64,000 nucleotides of DNA from an uncultured Clostridia bacterium (GTDB taxonomy: Bacteria; Bacillota; Clostridia; Christensenellales; Aristaeellaceae): the NCBI GenBank assembly GCA_937894675.1, contig CALCQO010000047.1, positions 1 through 64,000 on the forward strand. The letters are read 5' to 3'. Below the pieces are notes generated by a model. The model did no database searches and was not told the origin of the DNA. It worked only from the letters and a program-made list of their open reading frames with translations. Positions 32,761 to 41,421 of the stretch are shown piece after piece (position 1 is the first letter of the stretch; each line of letters starts with the position of its first letter). Both the position numbers and the translations under genes were made by a program.

Positions 32761-34608
32761 ATGAAAACCCAAAAAGCAACAATCATTTGCAATCACCTGC
32801 AGCCATTCTATTTTTCACATCGCAAATCCGCGCTGATGCTTGCTTATGCCTGCACGTTGGATGAAGCCAGCGCATATGCCGCTGCCCATGCCGCATTCGT
32901 CACCATTGGGAAAAGAGCGGAAAAACACGGTATCCCAAACGGCAGTGAAATCGCTTTATATTCACATATTTACAATAGTACAAGGAAGTCAATGGTTTCA
33001 GAGGGTCATACACACCCTTCCCCTGCCGGTTTTCATACATTGAGCAAGGAAGCCCGGTGCGTCCTCGCGCTGCGGGCAGCATCCGGCATGGATAGGGAAT
33101 CCATCAAGCAGATTCTTCATTTGGATGATTCTGCCTTGCAAGTCATTGACTTAAAAATTGAAGCCATGGATTCTGACGCCGCCGGATGGCTGCGTGAACA
33201 TACCGGCAGAATGCACAATAAAAATGAAATATGGGACAGCATCTGTTTTTCTCTTGAAAAGCACTACAGACTTAACAGGTATGTCAAGCAGTCGCTGTTG
33301 GCTTTCATCGCTGTTTTGTGCTTGGTCTTTCTGCTCTTTGAAGGGGGAACCGCGCTGCAATTCTTTGATATTCAGCGGCAGGTAGAGCAGGATGTTCTTG
33401 CCGACAGGTATTTGGACGAATCCTATTATCTGCGCAAACCGACGCGTTTTTCGAGTGAACAACCAAATATCACAATAAACTTGTCACAAAGGTTAATCGC
33501 ATTGGATGATCAAGACCAAATTCGCGCAGCATTCAGGTTTTATGACCCGCAGATTGTGTCCCGTGTAAAAATTGATAATCAATCGCTGATGGACCTGTAT
33601 GTCGGGATGTATCATGCCGGGTACAACCGGGGTAGGCTGCATACCTTGATTGCCAGGGGAGTCGGTCAGTATTTCTCAAACTATGAAATCCCCTTCCTGC
33701 CAAAGGACAGAAAGGAGAACTTCGTTTCTCCTTATGAGAGTATCTATCAAAGTACTTTGGAATACGCTGAAACATCCTCTTTTCATACGCTTCATTCAAT
33801 GTATCCAGACATCCTGGGAAGTCAGGAAGAGTTTGAAACGTATCTGTTTTCAGATCTATGCCTGCGGGAACTGTATCCGCTGAGGAGTTTGCTGTTCTTG
33901 AACCGCCAGTTGCTTTCTGCGGATAGTTTTTCTAATGAAGACATTGAAGCCTATGAAAAGGCGATTTTTGCTTTTCAAAACCCCGCTGGTTTGAACGGCT
34001 CCTATACGCCCGCTCCCTTTTCCTACTTTCAGCAGGAAACTGATGCCTTTTTTGCCCGCCGCCTGGAAATCAGCCGGTTGCTGCACCAAGCGCTCCAGGA
34101 CGAATGCGTCAAAATATTGCCAAACAATAACCTCACCAATGATGTATTGGATGGCACGGACTGCTCCCTGTTCAGCGCAACTTTGAGTAAAAAAGAAACC
34201 CTCGCCTTAGCGGAGGGAGACAGCAGATTTACTTTTTTAGGTGTCGCGGCTCCTTATTCTTCCGGATACCCGGAGCATCTTGAGCATGCCCTGGCTGCGG
34301 AAGCTTTCAGCAACCCATTAAAAACCTTTGAAGTGTTTCAGGTGGATAACCGGGTGGAACAATACTCGCTTAATTACGCGGCTCCCCTGGACGTCCCCCA
34401 GGGTTTCATCGATCAGCTACGCGATACAGTTTCATGCGAAGACACTTTGTTCGAGCAGCTACTGGGGTATCACTTCGATATGCGTTACGCCCATCCCAGG
34501 AAAATGCCCGGTTATCTTATTCTTCGATCCCTCTTTCAGCAGCCATCAGCGGATAACGGTTTCTGCTTTCAGGTTTTCAAAAACTATCCTAAAATGGCGG
34601 CCAATTGA
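32761..34608 (+). CDS. sigma-factor-like protein fused to a TM and extracellular domain
   Basis: This 615-residue protein has three parts. Residues 20-140 look like a degenerate ECF sigma factor: a helical region 2-like part ending IALYSHIYNSTRKSM (64-78), and a region 4-like helix-turn-helix LSKEARCVLALRAASGMDRE through SIKQILHLDDSALQVID (94-130). One TM follows (about 175-195), then about 415 residues that should lie outside the cell and have no known domain. The second HTH helix lacks the basic residues usual in region 4, so DNA contact may be lost. It could be a membrane-tethered regulator or a sigma-derived sensor. No cognate anti-sigma gene is adjacent. Confidence 0.65.
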   Translation: MKTQKATIICNHLQPFYFSHRKSALMLAYACTLDEASAYAAAHAAFVTIGKRAEKHGIPNGSEIALYSHIYNSTRKSMVSEGHTHPSPAGFHTLSKEARCVLALRAASGMDRESIKQILHLDDSALQVIDLKIEAMDSDAAGWLREHTGRMHNKNEIWDSICFSLEKHYRLNRYVKQSLLAFIAVLCLVFLLFEGGTALQFFDIQRQVEQDVLADRYLDESYYLRKPTRFSSEQPNITINLSQRLIALDDQDQIRAAFRFYDPQIVSRVKIDNQSLMDLYVGMYHAGYNRGRLHTLIARGVGQYFSNYEIPFLPKDRKENFVSPYESIYQSTLEYAETSSFHTLHSMYPDILGSQEEFETYLFSDLCLRELYPLRSLLFLNRQLLSADSFSNEDIEAYEKAIFAFQNPAGLNGSYTPAPFSYFQQETDAFFARRLEISRLLHQALQDECVKILPNNNLTNDVLDGTDCSLFSATLSKKETLALAEGDSRFTFLGVAAPYSSGYPEHLEHALAAEAFSNPLKTFEVFQVDNRVEQYSLNYAAPLDVPQGFIDQLRDTVSCEDTLFEQLLGYHFDMRYAHPRKMPGYLILRSLFQQPSADNGFCFQVFKNYPKMAAN

Positions 34609-34611
34609 CAA

Positions 34612-35970
34612 CTACAGGTTATCCTCATCAAGGAATACCCGGCTGTCCATGCCGAGGTTTTCTTCCGTTTTGTCCAGTGTTTCCACGTTTCGCAGTTTCC
34701 GGACAATGGTTTTTGATTTTCTGCTCGCGCTTTCAATGCCTTCGCTGGCTTGGCGTAAACGCTGCTGTGTTTTATCCAGTATGTCAGCGAAAACACCGAA
34801 CTCCGATTTAATGTCCCCTAGCAATTGCCATACTTCCCCGGAGCGCTGCTCGATAGCCAGCGTTCTAAAGCCCATCTGCAGCGAATTCAGCAATGCGCTG
34901 AAGGTTGAAGGCCCCGCCAATACAATGCGCTTTTCCCGCTGTATTTTTTCCGCCAGGTCTTCCATCTGCAGCGCCTGGGCATATAATCCTTCCAAGGGTA
35001 AATACATGATAGCGAAATCCGTGGTATGGGGCGGCGCGATATATTTCCCCGCGATGCGGATTGCCTCCCGGTTCAGGGAAGCCGCCAATTCCTGCTTCGC
35101 CGCTTCGGACGCTTTTTTATCACCGCTGTCTACGGCATCCTGCAGACGGATATAGGCTTCCACAGGAAACTTCGCGTCAACTGGTAAATAGAGGGCCTGT
35201 CCCTCCGTTTGCCCCGGCAGGCGGATGGCATATTCCACCCGTTCCTGGGTTCCGGGCTTTACCGCTGCGTTCTGCTCATACTGCCCGGGCGCTAAGATCT
35301 CTTCCAACAAAGCACCCAACTGCATTTCGCCCCAGACGCCTCTTGTCTTCACATTGGTCAGCACACGTTTTAAGTCGCCCACCCCATTAGCCAGCGTCTG
35401 CATTTCCCCCAGCCCTTTGTACACCTGCTCCAAGCGCTCATTAACCAACGAAAAACTCTCGCCAAGCCGTTTATTCAGCGTTTGGTGCAGGTTTTCATCC
35501 ACCGTTTTTCGCATTTCATCCAGCTTGGCGGCATTTTCCTGGCGCATGCCACTCAGTCCCTGAAAAAGGGTTTCGCGCATCCGCTCAACTTTTTCATCGT
35601 TGGCGCTAAGGCGCTCCCCTAAAACATCACTCAGATGCCGGATACGCCCTTCCTGCCCCTGCATGGCGGAATCTATCCGCTGCCCAAGCGCCTCAGTGCG
35701 GGCTGTACCGCTCTGCTGTACATTGTGCAATAATCCTTGCAGCGTCAGCATATCCTGGGCGTAGCCGCTGCTTAGCCTATACTCCATATCCCGCAGCGCC
35801 TGCTCCGTATATTCCAACACAATTTCTTCGCTTTTTTCCTGCAAACGTGGCCATTCATTCTGCAGTTCCTGCAACTTCTTCTGCTGCTTCATGGAAAACA
35901 CAACGAACAAAACTGCCAGCACTACAATAGCTGACAGTACGATAAGCAGCATTGTATTGCTGTCAGGCAT
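34612..35970 (-). CDS. rmuC: DNA recombination protein RmuC
   Basis: This 452-residue RmuC has an N-terminal TM (about 7-26), a long coiled coil (about 30-200) and the C-terminal RmuC nuclease-like domain with RGVWGEMQLGALLEEIL, LPVDAKFPVEAY and FAIMYLPLEGLYAQAL. RmuC limits DNA rearrangements and inversions at repeats. An upstream in-frame extension exists, but AGGGG sits 7 nt before ATG 35970, so the start overlaps tdk by 8 nt. It is the last gene of the hydrolase-ybaB-recR-tdk-rmuC transcript and converges on 34608 with no visible terminator. Confidence 0.94.
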   Translation of the reverse strand: MPDSNTMLLIVLSAIVVLAVLFVVFSMKQQKKLQELQNEWPRLQEKSEEIVLEYTEQALRDMEYRLSSGYAQDMLTLQGLLHNVQQSGTARTEALGQRIDSAMQGQEGRIRHLSDVLGERLSANDEKVERMRETLFQGLSGMRQENAAKLDEMRKTVDENLHQTLNKRLGESFSLVNERLEQVYKGLGEMQTLANGVGDLKRVLTNVKTRGVWGEMQLGALLEEILAPGQYEQNAAVKPGTQERVEYAIRLPGQTEGQALYLPVDAKFPVEAYIRLQDAVDSGDKKASEAAKQELAASLNREAIRIAGKYIAPPHTTDFAIMYLPLEGLYAQALQMEDLAEKIQREKRIVLAGPSTFSALLNSLQMGFRTLAIEQRSGEVWQLLGDIKSEFGVFADILDKTQQRLRQASEGIESASRKSKTIVRKLRNVETLDKTEENLGMDSRVFLDEDNL

Positions 35971-36553
35971 GGGCTTTCCCCTGCCGCCAATGCTGATAGC
36001 ACAGGCCGATATAACGGATTTTCTGCTGGTTATCAATCAGCACCTGTTCACCTTCCTTGATAACCTGGCCTTGTTCGTTGATGCGGGTATTCATCGTAGC
36101 TTTTTTTCCGCACCAGCACAGCCCTCCCGGAACCTCCTGGATATCTTCCGCCAGGCGGAACAGGGCTGAAGAACCGGGAAAGAAATTACTTTGGAAATCT
36201 GTTTTCAAACCATAACAGAATATCTCGAGATTTTCGGCCATATCAGCCAGTTCAATAACCTGATCCGGCGAAAGAAATTGAGCCTCATCCACCAGCACAA
36301 ACTGGAAGTCATTGTGCGCGTTCTGTACCGCCAGCCACATCAGTTGTTCCCGCACGCTGTGATGGGGCTGCAAGACAACCTCCGCGTTTGCCTCCAGACC
36401 GGCGCGGGAGAAAACCACATCTACCCCGGCACGGGTATCGATGGCGGGTTTAACCAAAGCCACCTTGATGCCCAGCTGCTGCAGGTTATACCGCTGCATC
36501 AGCAGCTGCGCGGTCTTGCTGGATCCCATCACACCATAATAGAAGTGGAGCAT
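35963..36553 (-). CDS. tdk: thymidine kinase, type II
   Basis: This 196-residue salvage kinase phosphorylates thymidine to dTMP. It has a P-loop variant GVMGSSKT (residues 8-15), Walker B-like VLVDEAQFL with the catalytic Glu, FCYGLKTDFQSNFF, and a zinc site (CWCGKKA and C-Y-Q-H in the lasso region). Its product feeds the thymidylate kinase fused at 15451-16734. The start shares one base with the recR stop (TGATG), a tight coupling. Confidence 0.95.
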   Translation of the reverse strand: MLHFYYGVMGSSKTAQLLMQRYNLQQLGIKVALVKPAIDTRAGVDVVFSRAGLEANAEVVLQPHHSVREQLMWLAVQNAHNDFQFVLVDEAQFLSPDQVIELADMAENLEIFCYGLKTDFQSNFFPGSSALFRLAEDIQEVPGGLCWCGKKATMNTRINEQGQVIKEGEQVLIDNQQKIRYIGLCYQHWRQGKAHA

Positions 36554-37152
36554 CAGATTTCCCGTCTCCCTTCAAGGGCTTTGGACAAAGTTACTTCATC
36601 GGCATATTCCAAATCGCTGCCCACCGGCACGCCGTGGGCAATGCGGGTAACACGCACCTCCATGGGTTTTATCAGACGCGCCAGGTAGGAAGCGGTCGCT
36701 TCCCCTTCAATGTCAGGGTTGGTAGCGATAATAACCTCTTCCACTTCGCCGCTTGCCAAACGGGTAAGCAGCTCCCTGATATGGATATCATTGGGGCCGA
36801 TGTTATCAAGGGGAGAAAGCACCCCATGCAATACATGATACAGCCCGCGGTAGTCGTGGATGCGCTCCATGGCCGCCACATCCCTGGGCTCGCGCACCAC
36901 ACAAATGATGCTTTTATCCCGGCTGTCATCCGCGCACACCGGGCAAAGATCATCCTGGGTGTAATTGCCGCAAACATCGCAAAACCGGATGGTCTGCCGA
37001 CCTTCCCACAATGCTTCGGAAAGGCGGTGAACATCCTCTTTGGGCATCGATACGATATGATACGCCAGGCGTTGGGCGGATTTACGCCCGATGCCGGGCA
37101 GCTTGGCAAGCTCCGCCGCCATGACTTCAATAGGGTTTACACGGGAATGCAT
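36553..37152 (-). CDS. recR: recombination mediator RecR
   Basis: This 199-residue RecR has an N-terminal HhH (LAKLPGIGRKSAQRLAYH), a C4 zinc finger (CDVCGNYTQDDLCPVC), a Toprim domain (ICVVREPRDVAAMERIHDYR) and the C-terminal Walker-like region ending SDLEYADEVTLSKALEGR. RecR works with RecO to load RecA on gaps. The open frame extends 21 codons upstream through ybaB, but ATG 37152, one base after the ybaB TGA, gives the family length. The ribosome site is weak, so it is coupled to ybaB. Confidence 0.97.
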   Translation of the reverse strand: MHSRVNPIEVMAAELAKLPGIGRKSAQRLAYHIVSMPKEDVHRLSEALWEGRQTIRFCDVCGNYTQDDLCPVCADDSRDKSIICVVREPRDVAAMERIHDYRGLYHVLHGVLSPLDNIGPNDIHIRELLTRLASGEVEEVIIATNPDIEGEATASYLARLIKPMEVRVTRIAHGVPVGSDLEYADEVTLSKALEGRREI

Positions 37153-37153
37153 G

Positions 37154-37495
37154 TCAGAATAAACCGCCCATACCGCCGGGCGCCATCGCTCCCATGGTCT
37201 TTTCGCGGTCTTCATCGCTCATCCGCATGGCCTCGTTGATGGCTGCTGTCACCAAATCCTGCAGCATTTCAACATCATCAGGGTCTACTGCTTCGGGTTT
37301 GATGGTGATTTCCAGCACCTGATGCTTCCCATCTACCTTGCACAGCACCATGCCGCCGCCCGCGGACGCTTCATAGGTTTTGGTTTCCAATTCTTCCTGG
37401 GCTTTGGCCAGCTGTTCCTGCATTTTCTGCGCCTGTCGCATTAACTGCTGCATGTTCGCGCCACCGCCAAAACCGCCAAACTGTTTCTTTGCCAT
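37154..37495 (-). CDS. YbaB/EbfC family nucleoid-associated protein
   Basis: This 113-residue protein has the YbaB/EbfC layout: GFGGGANMQQLMRQAQKMQEQLAKAQEEL (a helix, read in two parts), the YEASAGGGMVLCKVDGKHQVLEITIKPEAV beta-sheet portion, DVEMLQDLVTAAINEAMR helix and a Gly/Met-rich tail. Members are small DNA-binding dimers, usually next to dnaX and recR. Here dnaX is absent and an alpha/beta hydrolase precedes it. GGAGGAAACT leads into ATG 37495. Confidence 0.93.
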   Translation of the reverse strand: MAKKQFGGFGGGANMQQLMRQAQKMQEQLAKAQEELETKTYEASAGGGMVLCKVDGKHQVLEITIKPEAVDPDDVEMLQDLVTAAINEAMRMSDEDREKTMGAMAPGGMGGLF

Positions 37496-37506
37496 AGTTT
37501 CCTCCG

Positions 37507-38457
37507 TTACAAATATTTCTTGATAAAGTTATGCACCGTGTTGATATACTGCTGCCCGCCGACCGCCAGGGAGAGCGCGTGCCCCGCGTTCTCTACCGAC
37601 AGCCGCTCCTTTGGGCCTGGATGAGCGGCGTATAAATCCGCCATCATGGCATAGGGAACAAAGGTATCCTCTTCACCATGGATAAAAAGCATGGGTACCT
37701 GACAACCAGGCAGAAGGCTGATGGGGGACGCGTCCTCCATCTGATAGCCCGCGCGCTTTTTAATCAACGGATTGGAAATCCAGGTCAGCAATGGGTACAG
37801 AAATGGCGGTACCCAGCGTACCCTGGTTCTTGTAAAGCTGCTCACCTCATCGCGCATGCTTGTAAAACCGCAATCCTCCACTGCGCAGGCAATGTCCTGG
37901 GGATATTTACAGGCAGTTATCATGGTGGTTGCGGCGCCCATGCTGCGGCCATACAGGACGATGCGGTGGAACCCCTTCTCCTTCAGCAGGTTAATCCATC
38001 CCATCGCGTCCATGGACTCGAAATAGCCAAAGGATGAGTATTCCCCCTCGCTGGTACCCTGAGACCGCTGGTCAGGTATCAGTACGCTAAGACCGGCGTC
38101 AAACATCAGCTTTACTTCCGCGTACAGGTATTCTTTCCGATCCGTCCAGCCTGGCAGTACAAGGGCGGCGTATCTGGCGCCGGGATGTAAAAAAAAGAGC
38201 CCTCGTAAAGTTAATCCGTCGTGAGTAACAGTTGAAACATCCTCGGGATGCTGCCCCACAACCCAATCGAATGCCTGCTTGTAGAAAGCGCTGTCCCCAA
38301 AATAGTCGAGCAGCTGATACTCAGGTTTCTCAAGGGATTCTGGCAGTATACCTTCCCGCATCTGAACGCCATAGTCCACCAAATTATTAGCGATGCTGAC
38401 TACCAGCGCCGCCGCCGCGGCAATCATCAAACCCAGAACAATGAAAACGGTAACCAC
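37507..38457 (-). CDS. membrane-anchored alpha/beta hydrolase
   Basis: This 316-residue alpha/beta hydrolase begins with one TM (about 4-24). Features are HPGARYAALVLPGWTDRKE, nucleophile elbow GRSMGAA near residue 173, DCGFTS, and the acid/base pair GEEDTFVPY and NAGHALSL. It resembles Firmicute YqkD/FrsA-like 'alpha/beta hydrolase' proteins of unknown substrate. Upstream ATGs at 38493 and 38478 lie within or at the predicted promoter start, whereas AGGGGG sits 6 nt before GTG 38457, so I choose the GTG. It is the first gene of the ybaB-recR-tdk-rmuC transcript. Confidence 0.85.
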   Translation of the reverse strand: MVTVFIVLGLMIAAAAALVVSIANNLVDYGVQMREGILPESLEKPEYQLLDYFGDSAFYKQAFDWVVGQHPEDVSTVTHDGLTLRGLFFLHPGARYAALVLPGWTDRKEYLYAEVKLMFDAGLSVLIPDQRSQGTSEGEYSSFGYFESMDAMGWINLLKEKGFHRIVLYGRSMGAATTMITACKYPQDIACAVEDCGFTSMRDEVSSFTRTRVRWVPPFLYPLLTWISNPLIKKRAGYQMEDASPISLLPGCQVPMLFIHGEEDTFVPYAMMADLYAAHPGPKERLSVENAGHALSLAVGGQQYINTVHNFIKKYL

Positions 38458-38483
38458 GCGTTTCCCCCTTTCGATCATGATGA

Positions 38484-38512
38484 AGTATACCATATGGTGC
38501 CTTGATTATCAA
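38484..38512 (-). promoter_or_regulatory. promoter of hydrolase-ybaB-recR-tdk-rmuC
   Basis: Minus strand TTGATA (38507-38512), 17 nt, TATACT (38484-38489). Predicted initiation near 38477 excludes the two upstream ATG codons of the hydrolase and supports GTG 38457. Confidence 0.75.
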
Positions 38513-38533
38513 CGGAAACCACATCATCTTGTG

Positions 38534-40678
38534 TCAGGTCTTCTTTGATGATTTCTTTTCATACAGCACATCCACAGCTAAAGCAGGGGTTTGCTGTCCA
38601 GCGGGAGTAAAGGTTAACTTGCCATCCTTCAATTGAACAAGTCCGGTAGATCCTTTTACTTCGCCTTTATCCAATAAGGACTTCACGATTCTCGCTGTCA
38701 GCATGGGGCCATTGCTTCTGCTGAGTGCGTTCTTCCATAGGGTAAACTTACATCCATCCCGCCAGGCGCTGCACCCAAAGGCTTTATCCGTTTCCTGCAG
38801 CGGCTTGCCGCAAACCGGACAGGACACGCCCAGGGAAGCCGGACCTTTCTTTCTACCCTTTGTTCCCCTGGTTTCGCGCTCAAACTCCACATTTACCTGG
38901 TTTTCCTTTGAATAGGTTACCAGATACTGGGTCAGCCTTCTGATTCCATCCATAAACCTTCCGACATCACGCTTGTTTTCAGCGATTTCGGACAATGCCT
39001 TCTCCCATTTTCCAGTCATCTCAGGAGAGGCGATGTCAGGGGGTACCGCGGCGATCAGCTTTTCCCCTTTGGGAGTAGCCTGCATGATCTTTCCCTTTCT
39101 TTGCACATACCCAACCTGAACCAAGCGGTCGATGATGGCAGCCCGGGTCGCAGGCGTACCCAGCCCCGACCCCTTCATCTGCTCCTTGAGATCCTCATCC
39201 TCAATCTCCCGCCCCGCGTTTTCCATTGCGCTCAACAGACTGGCATCCGTATGCCAGGGCGGCGCTTTGGTAGTTTCTTTCTTTACTTTGGCGTTTTGCA
39301 GCGTGCGTTTATCCCCTTGCGCTAAGGAGGGCAGGGACGATTCAGCTTCTTCCTTCTTGGGCGGATACAAAGCTTTCCACCCAAGCTGCGTCACGTTGCG
39401 CCCTGTAGTTTTAAACTTGTGCGTTTGACAGGAAGTAATAACACGGATGGCGTCATACTCATGGACAGGATAAAGCGCGGCGATCAGTCTGCGGGCAATC
39501 AGATCAAATAAAGCCTGCTCATCCTTGTCCAGTTTATCGGTGTCCGTTCTTTGGGGCGTTGGAATGATGGCATGGTGATCGCTTACCTTAGTATTGTCGT
39601 AGATTCTCTTGGAATGCGGCAGTTTTCCGCTGGGCTTTGGTATACCGTCTATAAAGGAGGCGTAGGCTTCCGGCAAGTTGCTGAGGGTTTTGGGAACGCG
39701 GGATGCCATATCATCCGGCAAGTACCTCGAGTCCGTTCTGGGATAGGTGATCGCCTTTCGGGTTTCATACAGGGACTGGGCTACCTTCAAAGTTTTGGAC
39801 GCGGTAAACCCCAATGTCTTGTTGGCGTCGCGCTGCAAGGTGGTCAAATCATAAAGGGATGGCGGCAGTTCTCTTTTGCCTTCTCTGGATACACTAATGA
39901 TTTTGGCTGATTTTTTCCGAACTTCTGACGCGATGCTTTGCGCCAGTTCCTGCGTTTTGATGCGGATATTCAGTTTTTCTTCCGGAATTGTTTCATCAAA
40001 CCATAATCCGGTATAATCGCCGAAATCCGCAAGAAGGGTAAAGTATTCTTCAGGGACAAACTCCCTGATTTCCTTTTCCCTTTGGACCAGAATGGCCAAT
40101 GTGGGGGTTTGAACGCGGCCAACGGACAGAAGGGCATTGTAGCGCAACGTAAAGGCACGGCTGGCATTCATCCCTACCAGCCAATCCGCCTGCGAACGGC
40201 TGGACGCGCTGCGGTACAAGCCATCATACACGCTGGCGGGCTTTAAGGTATCAAACCCTTCCTTGATGGCGATATCCGTCATGGAGCTGATCCACAACCT
40301 GTCGACTGGTTTCCCGCAGCCGCTTTTTTCGTAAATCAGCCGGAAAATCAATTCGCCTTCCCGTCCTGCGTCCGTCGCACAGACAATACGCTGGGTGTCT
40401 TTATCCAGCATGAGTTTGCGGATGACATTGTATTGAGATTTTGTTTTCGAAATTACTTTGGTAGGGATATCCTCAGGAAGGATGGGAAGATCTTCCATCC
40501 GCCATTTTTTATACTTCTCATCAATTTCCTGCGGCTCGCAGAGTGTCACCAGATGGCCTACTGCCCATGTAACAGTATACATGTCGCCTTGCAGAAATCC
40601 TTCGCCTTTACTGGTGCATTTCAGCACCCTGGCGATATCCCTTCCTACGCTGGGTTTCTCTGCAACTACAAGGATCAT
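38534..40678 (-). CDS. topB: DNA topoisomerase III
   Basis: This 714-residue type IA topoisomerase has a Toprim domain (LVVAEKPSVGRDIARVL and CATDAGREGELIFRLIY), SVGRVQTPTLAILVQRE, and the active-site Tyr in ITYPRTDSRYLPDDM near residue 313. The C-terminal part includes a zinc-ribbon-like CPVCGKP with an additional Cys (FGCSAW) and a terminal DUF-like module ending KKSSKKT. The length matches Firmicute TopB. The start overlaps the methyltransferase stop as ATGA. It is the last gene of a three-gene transcript, about 22 nt before the hydrolase promoter. Confidence 0.96.
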   Translation of the reverse strand: MILVVAEKPSVGRDIARVLKCTSKGEGFLQGDMYTVTWAVGHLVTLCEPQEIDEKYKKWRMEDLPILPEDIPTKVISKTKSQYNVIRKLMLDKDTQRIVCATDAGREGELIFRLIYEKSGCGKPVDRLWISSMTDIAIKEGFDTLKPASVYDGLYRSASSRSQADWLVGMNASRAFTLRYNALLSVGRVQTPTLAILVQREKEIREFVPEEYFTLLADFGDYTGLWFDETIPEEKLNIRIKTQELAQSIASEVRKKSAKIISVSREGKRELPPSLYDLTTLQRDANKTLGFTASKTLKVAQSLYETRKAITYPRTDSRYLPDDMASRVPKTLSNLPEAYASFIDGIPKPSGKLPHSKRIYDNTKVSDHHAIIPTPQRTDTDKLDKDEQALFDLIARRLIAALYPVHEYDAIRVITSCQTHKFKTTGRNVTQLGWKALYPPKKEEAESSLPSLAQGDKRTLQNAKVKKETTKAPPWHTDASLLSAMENAGREIEDEDLKEQMKGSGLGTPATRAAIIDRLVQVGYVQRKGKIMQATPKGEKLIAAVPPDIASPEMTGKWEKALSEIAENKRDVGRFMDGIRRLTQYLVTYSKENQVNVEFERETRGTKGRKKGPASLGVSCPVCGKPLQETDKAFGCSAWRDGCKFTLWKNALSRSNGPMLTARIVKSLLDKGEVKGSTGLVQLKDGKLTFTPAGQQTPALAVDVLYEKKSSKKT

Positions 40679-41421
40679 ATTGTTTCTCCATTATGGTACA
40701 TTTTTAATAGCTCCGGGGTATGCACGCCTTGTTTCTCGTAAATGGTAAGGGAAGGTTCTATCTTAACCCCCGGTTTCCCCTGGAGCATTCCCTCAAGCAG
40801 GCATAAGTATGGTTCCCTTTCCGCGAAGGAACGAACAAATCTTTGTCTCTTAATGTGTATATTCTGGTTTTGCAAGGCATAGGTCATATCAAACATACGC
40901 CTGGCAGGGCACATGGTAAGAAACCTGCCCCTGTTGCGCAGAACGCGGGATGCCGCGAAAGCAACATCGCTGTAGCTGCACCCCGTTTCAGACCGCGCAT
41001 CACATTCCTGCGGCTTCATGAACAAAGCATGGCACTCCTCATGATACGGCGGATTGCATATAACCATATCATACTTGCTCTGCAAGAACCGGAACGCTTC
41101 GCGCATATCGCCTGTGTAAACGCTTATTGAATCTTCCAGCCCGTTTAACTGAACGCTGCGGCTCATCCTGTCCGCCGCTTCCCCGTCGATTTCTACCGCG
41201 TCTATCAGCACCCCCTCAGCGCGACCTGTAAGGAGAAAACTCAGAATACCGCTGCCTGCCCCCAAATCACAGACACGCATGTTCGTCTTGATGTTGGCAA
41301 AGTCCGCCAGGATAACAGCGTCCATACCGTAACGAAACGCATTGACCTGCTGGATGATTCTTAGATTGCGTAGCTGCAAATCCTCGATGCGTTCGCCGTC
41401 TTTCAAATCAATAATACTCAT
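40675..41421 (-). CDS. TrmN6-like tRNA (adenine-N6)-methyltransferase
   Basis: This 248-residue class I methyltransferase has motif I CDLGAGSGILSFLLTGR near residue 50, the N6-adenine motif NPPY (ICNPPYHEE near 122) and an N-terminal FRYGMDAVILADFA that is diagnostic for the YfiC/TrmN6 group acting on A37 of tRNA1(Val). Substrate is inferred only. The start is probably ATG 41421 (an upstream TTG is possible), overlapping the SpoIID gene end by 14 nt with no separate ribosome site, so translation is coupled. Confidence 0.9.
   Translation of the reverse strand: MSIIDLKDGERIEDLQLRNLRIIQQVNAFRYGMDAVILADFANIKTNMRVCDLGAGSGILSFLLTGRAEGVLIDAVEIDGEAADRMSRSVQLNGLEDSISVYTGDMREAFRFLQSKYDMVICNPPYHEECHALFMKPQECDARSETGCSYSDVAFAASRVLRNRGRFLTMCPARRMFDMTYALQNQNIHIKRQRFVRSFAEREPYLCLLEGMLQGKPGVKIEPSLTIYEKQGVHTPELLKMYHNGETI

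Noticed and set aside
38458..38493. Upstream ATG starts for the alpha/beta hydrolase
   Set aside because: They lie at or before the predicted transcription start and lack a ribosome site; GTG 38457 has AGGGGG at 6 nt.
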